Assembly: GCA_018814945.1 (NCBI GenBank)
Contig: JAHIYT010000028.1
Location: 1-5,161 of the forward strand
Length of the DNA stretch: 5,161 nt
Direction: 5' to 3'
From: Patescibacteria group bacterium
GTDB lineage: Bacteria > Patescibacteriota > Gracilibacteria > UM-FILTER-43-11
Under the pieces are notes generated by a model. It was not told where the DNA came from. It did no database searches and saw only the letters and a program-made list of their open reading frames with translations. Shown here piece by piece: positions 4,498-5,161 of the stretch (within the stretch, counting starts at the first letter, position 1; each line of letters starts with the position of its first letter). The position numbers were made by a program, and so were the translations under genes.

Positions 4498-4523
4498 TTG
4501 ACCGACATTTAACAATTAGAACC

Positions 4524-5161
4524 ATGAAAAGACTACTATTACTATTTATACCAGCTTTACTACTTCTTTCTGCATGTGTAAGTACAAACGTTTATCCTGG
4601 AGAAAAGGAAGGACGTGAATATCAAAGTCAAAACACTCGCGTTTGCGAGACTATAAAATTTGAGTGTGATGAAGGAGAAGTTCCTTTTAATGACTATACA
4701 GGTTGTGGTTGTGACCTTATGGAAGGGTACGAACCAACCCCTGTTGAAGAGCCAGTTGTGGATATAGAATGTGGAATTGTGGGCGATGAGCAAGTAAATT
4801 GTCCTGAAGACACGTTTTGTGGAACGGTTGAAATATTTTCGAGTGAGCCTAGAGTAAGATGTCTTCCTGATGATATTTGCGAGGGACTTTGTCCAGAAGA
4901 TTCTGAATGTGTGATTATGGAAAGTTATCCAGCCCAAGTACGTTGTAATGAAATTATGGAGGAAGAGGAAGTTGCTGAAGAGGAAGAAGCTGTTGAAAAT
5001 ACAAATGAAGAAGTAATTGAAGAAGAGGAAGTTGTCGAGGAAGAAGTGGCAGAAGAGGAAATTGTCGAAGAATCAGTAGAAGAAGAAACTGCTGAAGAAG
5101 ATGCTGAATGGGTTACAGAAGAAGAAGTGATCACCGAAGAAGCTACTGAGGAATCAGTTGA
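4524..5161 (+). CDS. Cysteine-rich lipoprotein with tandem four-cysteine modules and glutamate-rich tail (3' end outside window)
   Basis: The precursor begins MKR, a leucine-rich stretch and lipobox LSAC, with the acylated cysteine at residue 18, so the protein is exported and lipid-anchored. Twelve more cysteines fall in three groups of four: C41, C48, C61, C63 (ending GCGC), then C83, C93, C99, C113, and C119, C123, C129, C141. The second and third groups are evident repeats sharing CPED-x2-C, a following Glu, Pro, and a closing VRC. They probably fold as small disulfide-bonded domains outside the cell. From residue 144 to the window edge (residue 212) about half of the residues are Glu, with Val, Ala and Thr between, in irregular repeats such as EEEEV and VEEE; one Trp occurs at 196. 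The tail is likely extended and strongly acidic. No family is recognised. The ATG at 4524 gives an exact signal peptide; no Shine-Dalgarno precedes it. The frame is still open at 5161. Confidence 0.85.
   Translation, partial: MKRLLLLFIPALLLLSACVSTNVYPGEKEGREYQSQNTRVCETIKFECDEGEVPFNDYTGCGCDLMEGYEPTPVEEPVVDIECGIVGDEQVNCPEDTFCGTVEIFSSEPRVRCLPDDICEGLCPEDSECVIMESYPAQVRCNEIMEEEEVAEEEEAVENTNEEVIEEEEVVEEEVAEEEIVEESVEEETAEEDAEWVTEEEVITEEATEESV

Noticed and set aside
4276..4515. A 79-residue minus-strand open frame with VTVAQL occurring twice, ending VRAQDS
   Set aside because: It is a translation of the tRNA at 4238-4314 and of its duplicated 5' fragment. The VAQLVRAQDS string is a well-known artefact of translating tRNA genes, and the frame repeats only because the tRNA start is duplicated.
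4560..4937. 125-residue minus-strand open frame opposite the cysteine-rich lipoprotein
   Set aside because: It is wholly contained in the opposite strand of a well-supported gene, has no promoter or recognisable motif, and overlaps the cysteine modules.
4925..5134. Serine/threonine-rich minus-strand open frame
   Set aside because: It is the antisense of the glutamate-rich tail: GAA and GAG codons read backwards give TTC/CTC and, in other frames, TCT/TCA serine codons. The plus frame has a start, signal peptide and promoter.

Overview
The window is AT-rich, with short and densely packed genes, brief intergenic gaps, and no recognisable Shine-Dalgarno sequence before any of its seven visible start codons. 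A four-helix-bundle (23S rRNA intervening-sequence/Avd-type) gene, a ComEC that ends without its metallo-beta-lactamase domain, small lipoproteins and several orphan proteins together suggest an uncultivated bacterium of the Patescibacteria/CPR type. That placement is inference from gene style; no phylogenetic marker is present. All seven visible stop codons are TAA or TAG. No open gene contains in-frame TGA, so the standard code fits.

Left part (1-1903). The window opens inside the 3' part of comEC, the DNA-uptake channel gene (+). Next is a small four-helix-bundle gene (687-1034, +), bracketed by two inverted arrays of four 7-bp units with consensus CTGANNN (611-640 and 1038-1067). The left array encodes the last residues of ComEC; the right array runs to the stop codon of the convergent gene and contributes to a probable terminator. 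This looks like a small inserted cassette and is the most unusual structure here. The convergent gene (1067-1903, -) resembles the plant/giant-virus bifunctional 3,5-epimerase/4-reductase of rhamnose nucleotide synthesis (NRS/ER, UER1), but its catalytic YxxxK reads YxxxR.

Middle part (1904-3061). A divergent promoter region precedes a 96-residue orphan protein and a GNAT acetyltransferase with a very basic C-terminal tail. A tRNA-Lys(TTT) with encoded CCA follows, with its own promoter and a rho-independent terminator.

Right part (3061-5161). On the minus strand lie a tRNA with a CAT anticodon (Met or Ile2), a small lipoprotein and a multi-pass membrane protein of CvpA-like topology, each protein gene with a plausible sigma-70 promoter. 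Upstream of that tRNA is a duplicated fragment of its own 5' end plus 5' flank, next to a perfect hairpin. Diverging from there on the plus strand is a lipoprotein with twelve further cysteines in three four-cysteine modules, two of them clear tandem repeats, followed by a long glutamate-rich tail that runs off the window.

Apart from the short runs noted, the genes look independently transcribed and do not form one pathway. No CRISPR array, transposase, integrase, reverse transcriptase or rRNA is visible. No gap between features exceeds about 210 bases.
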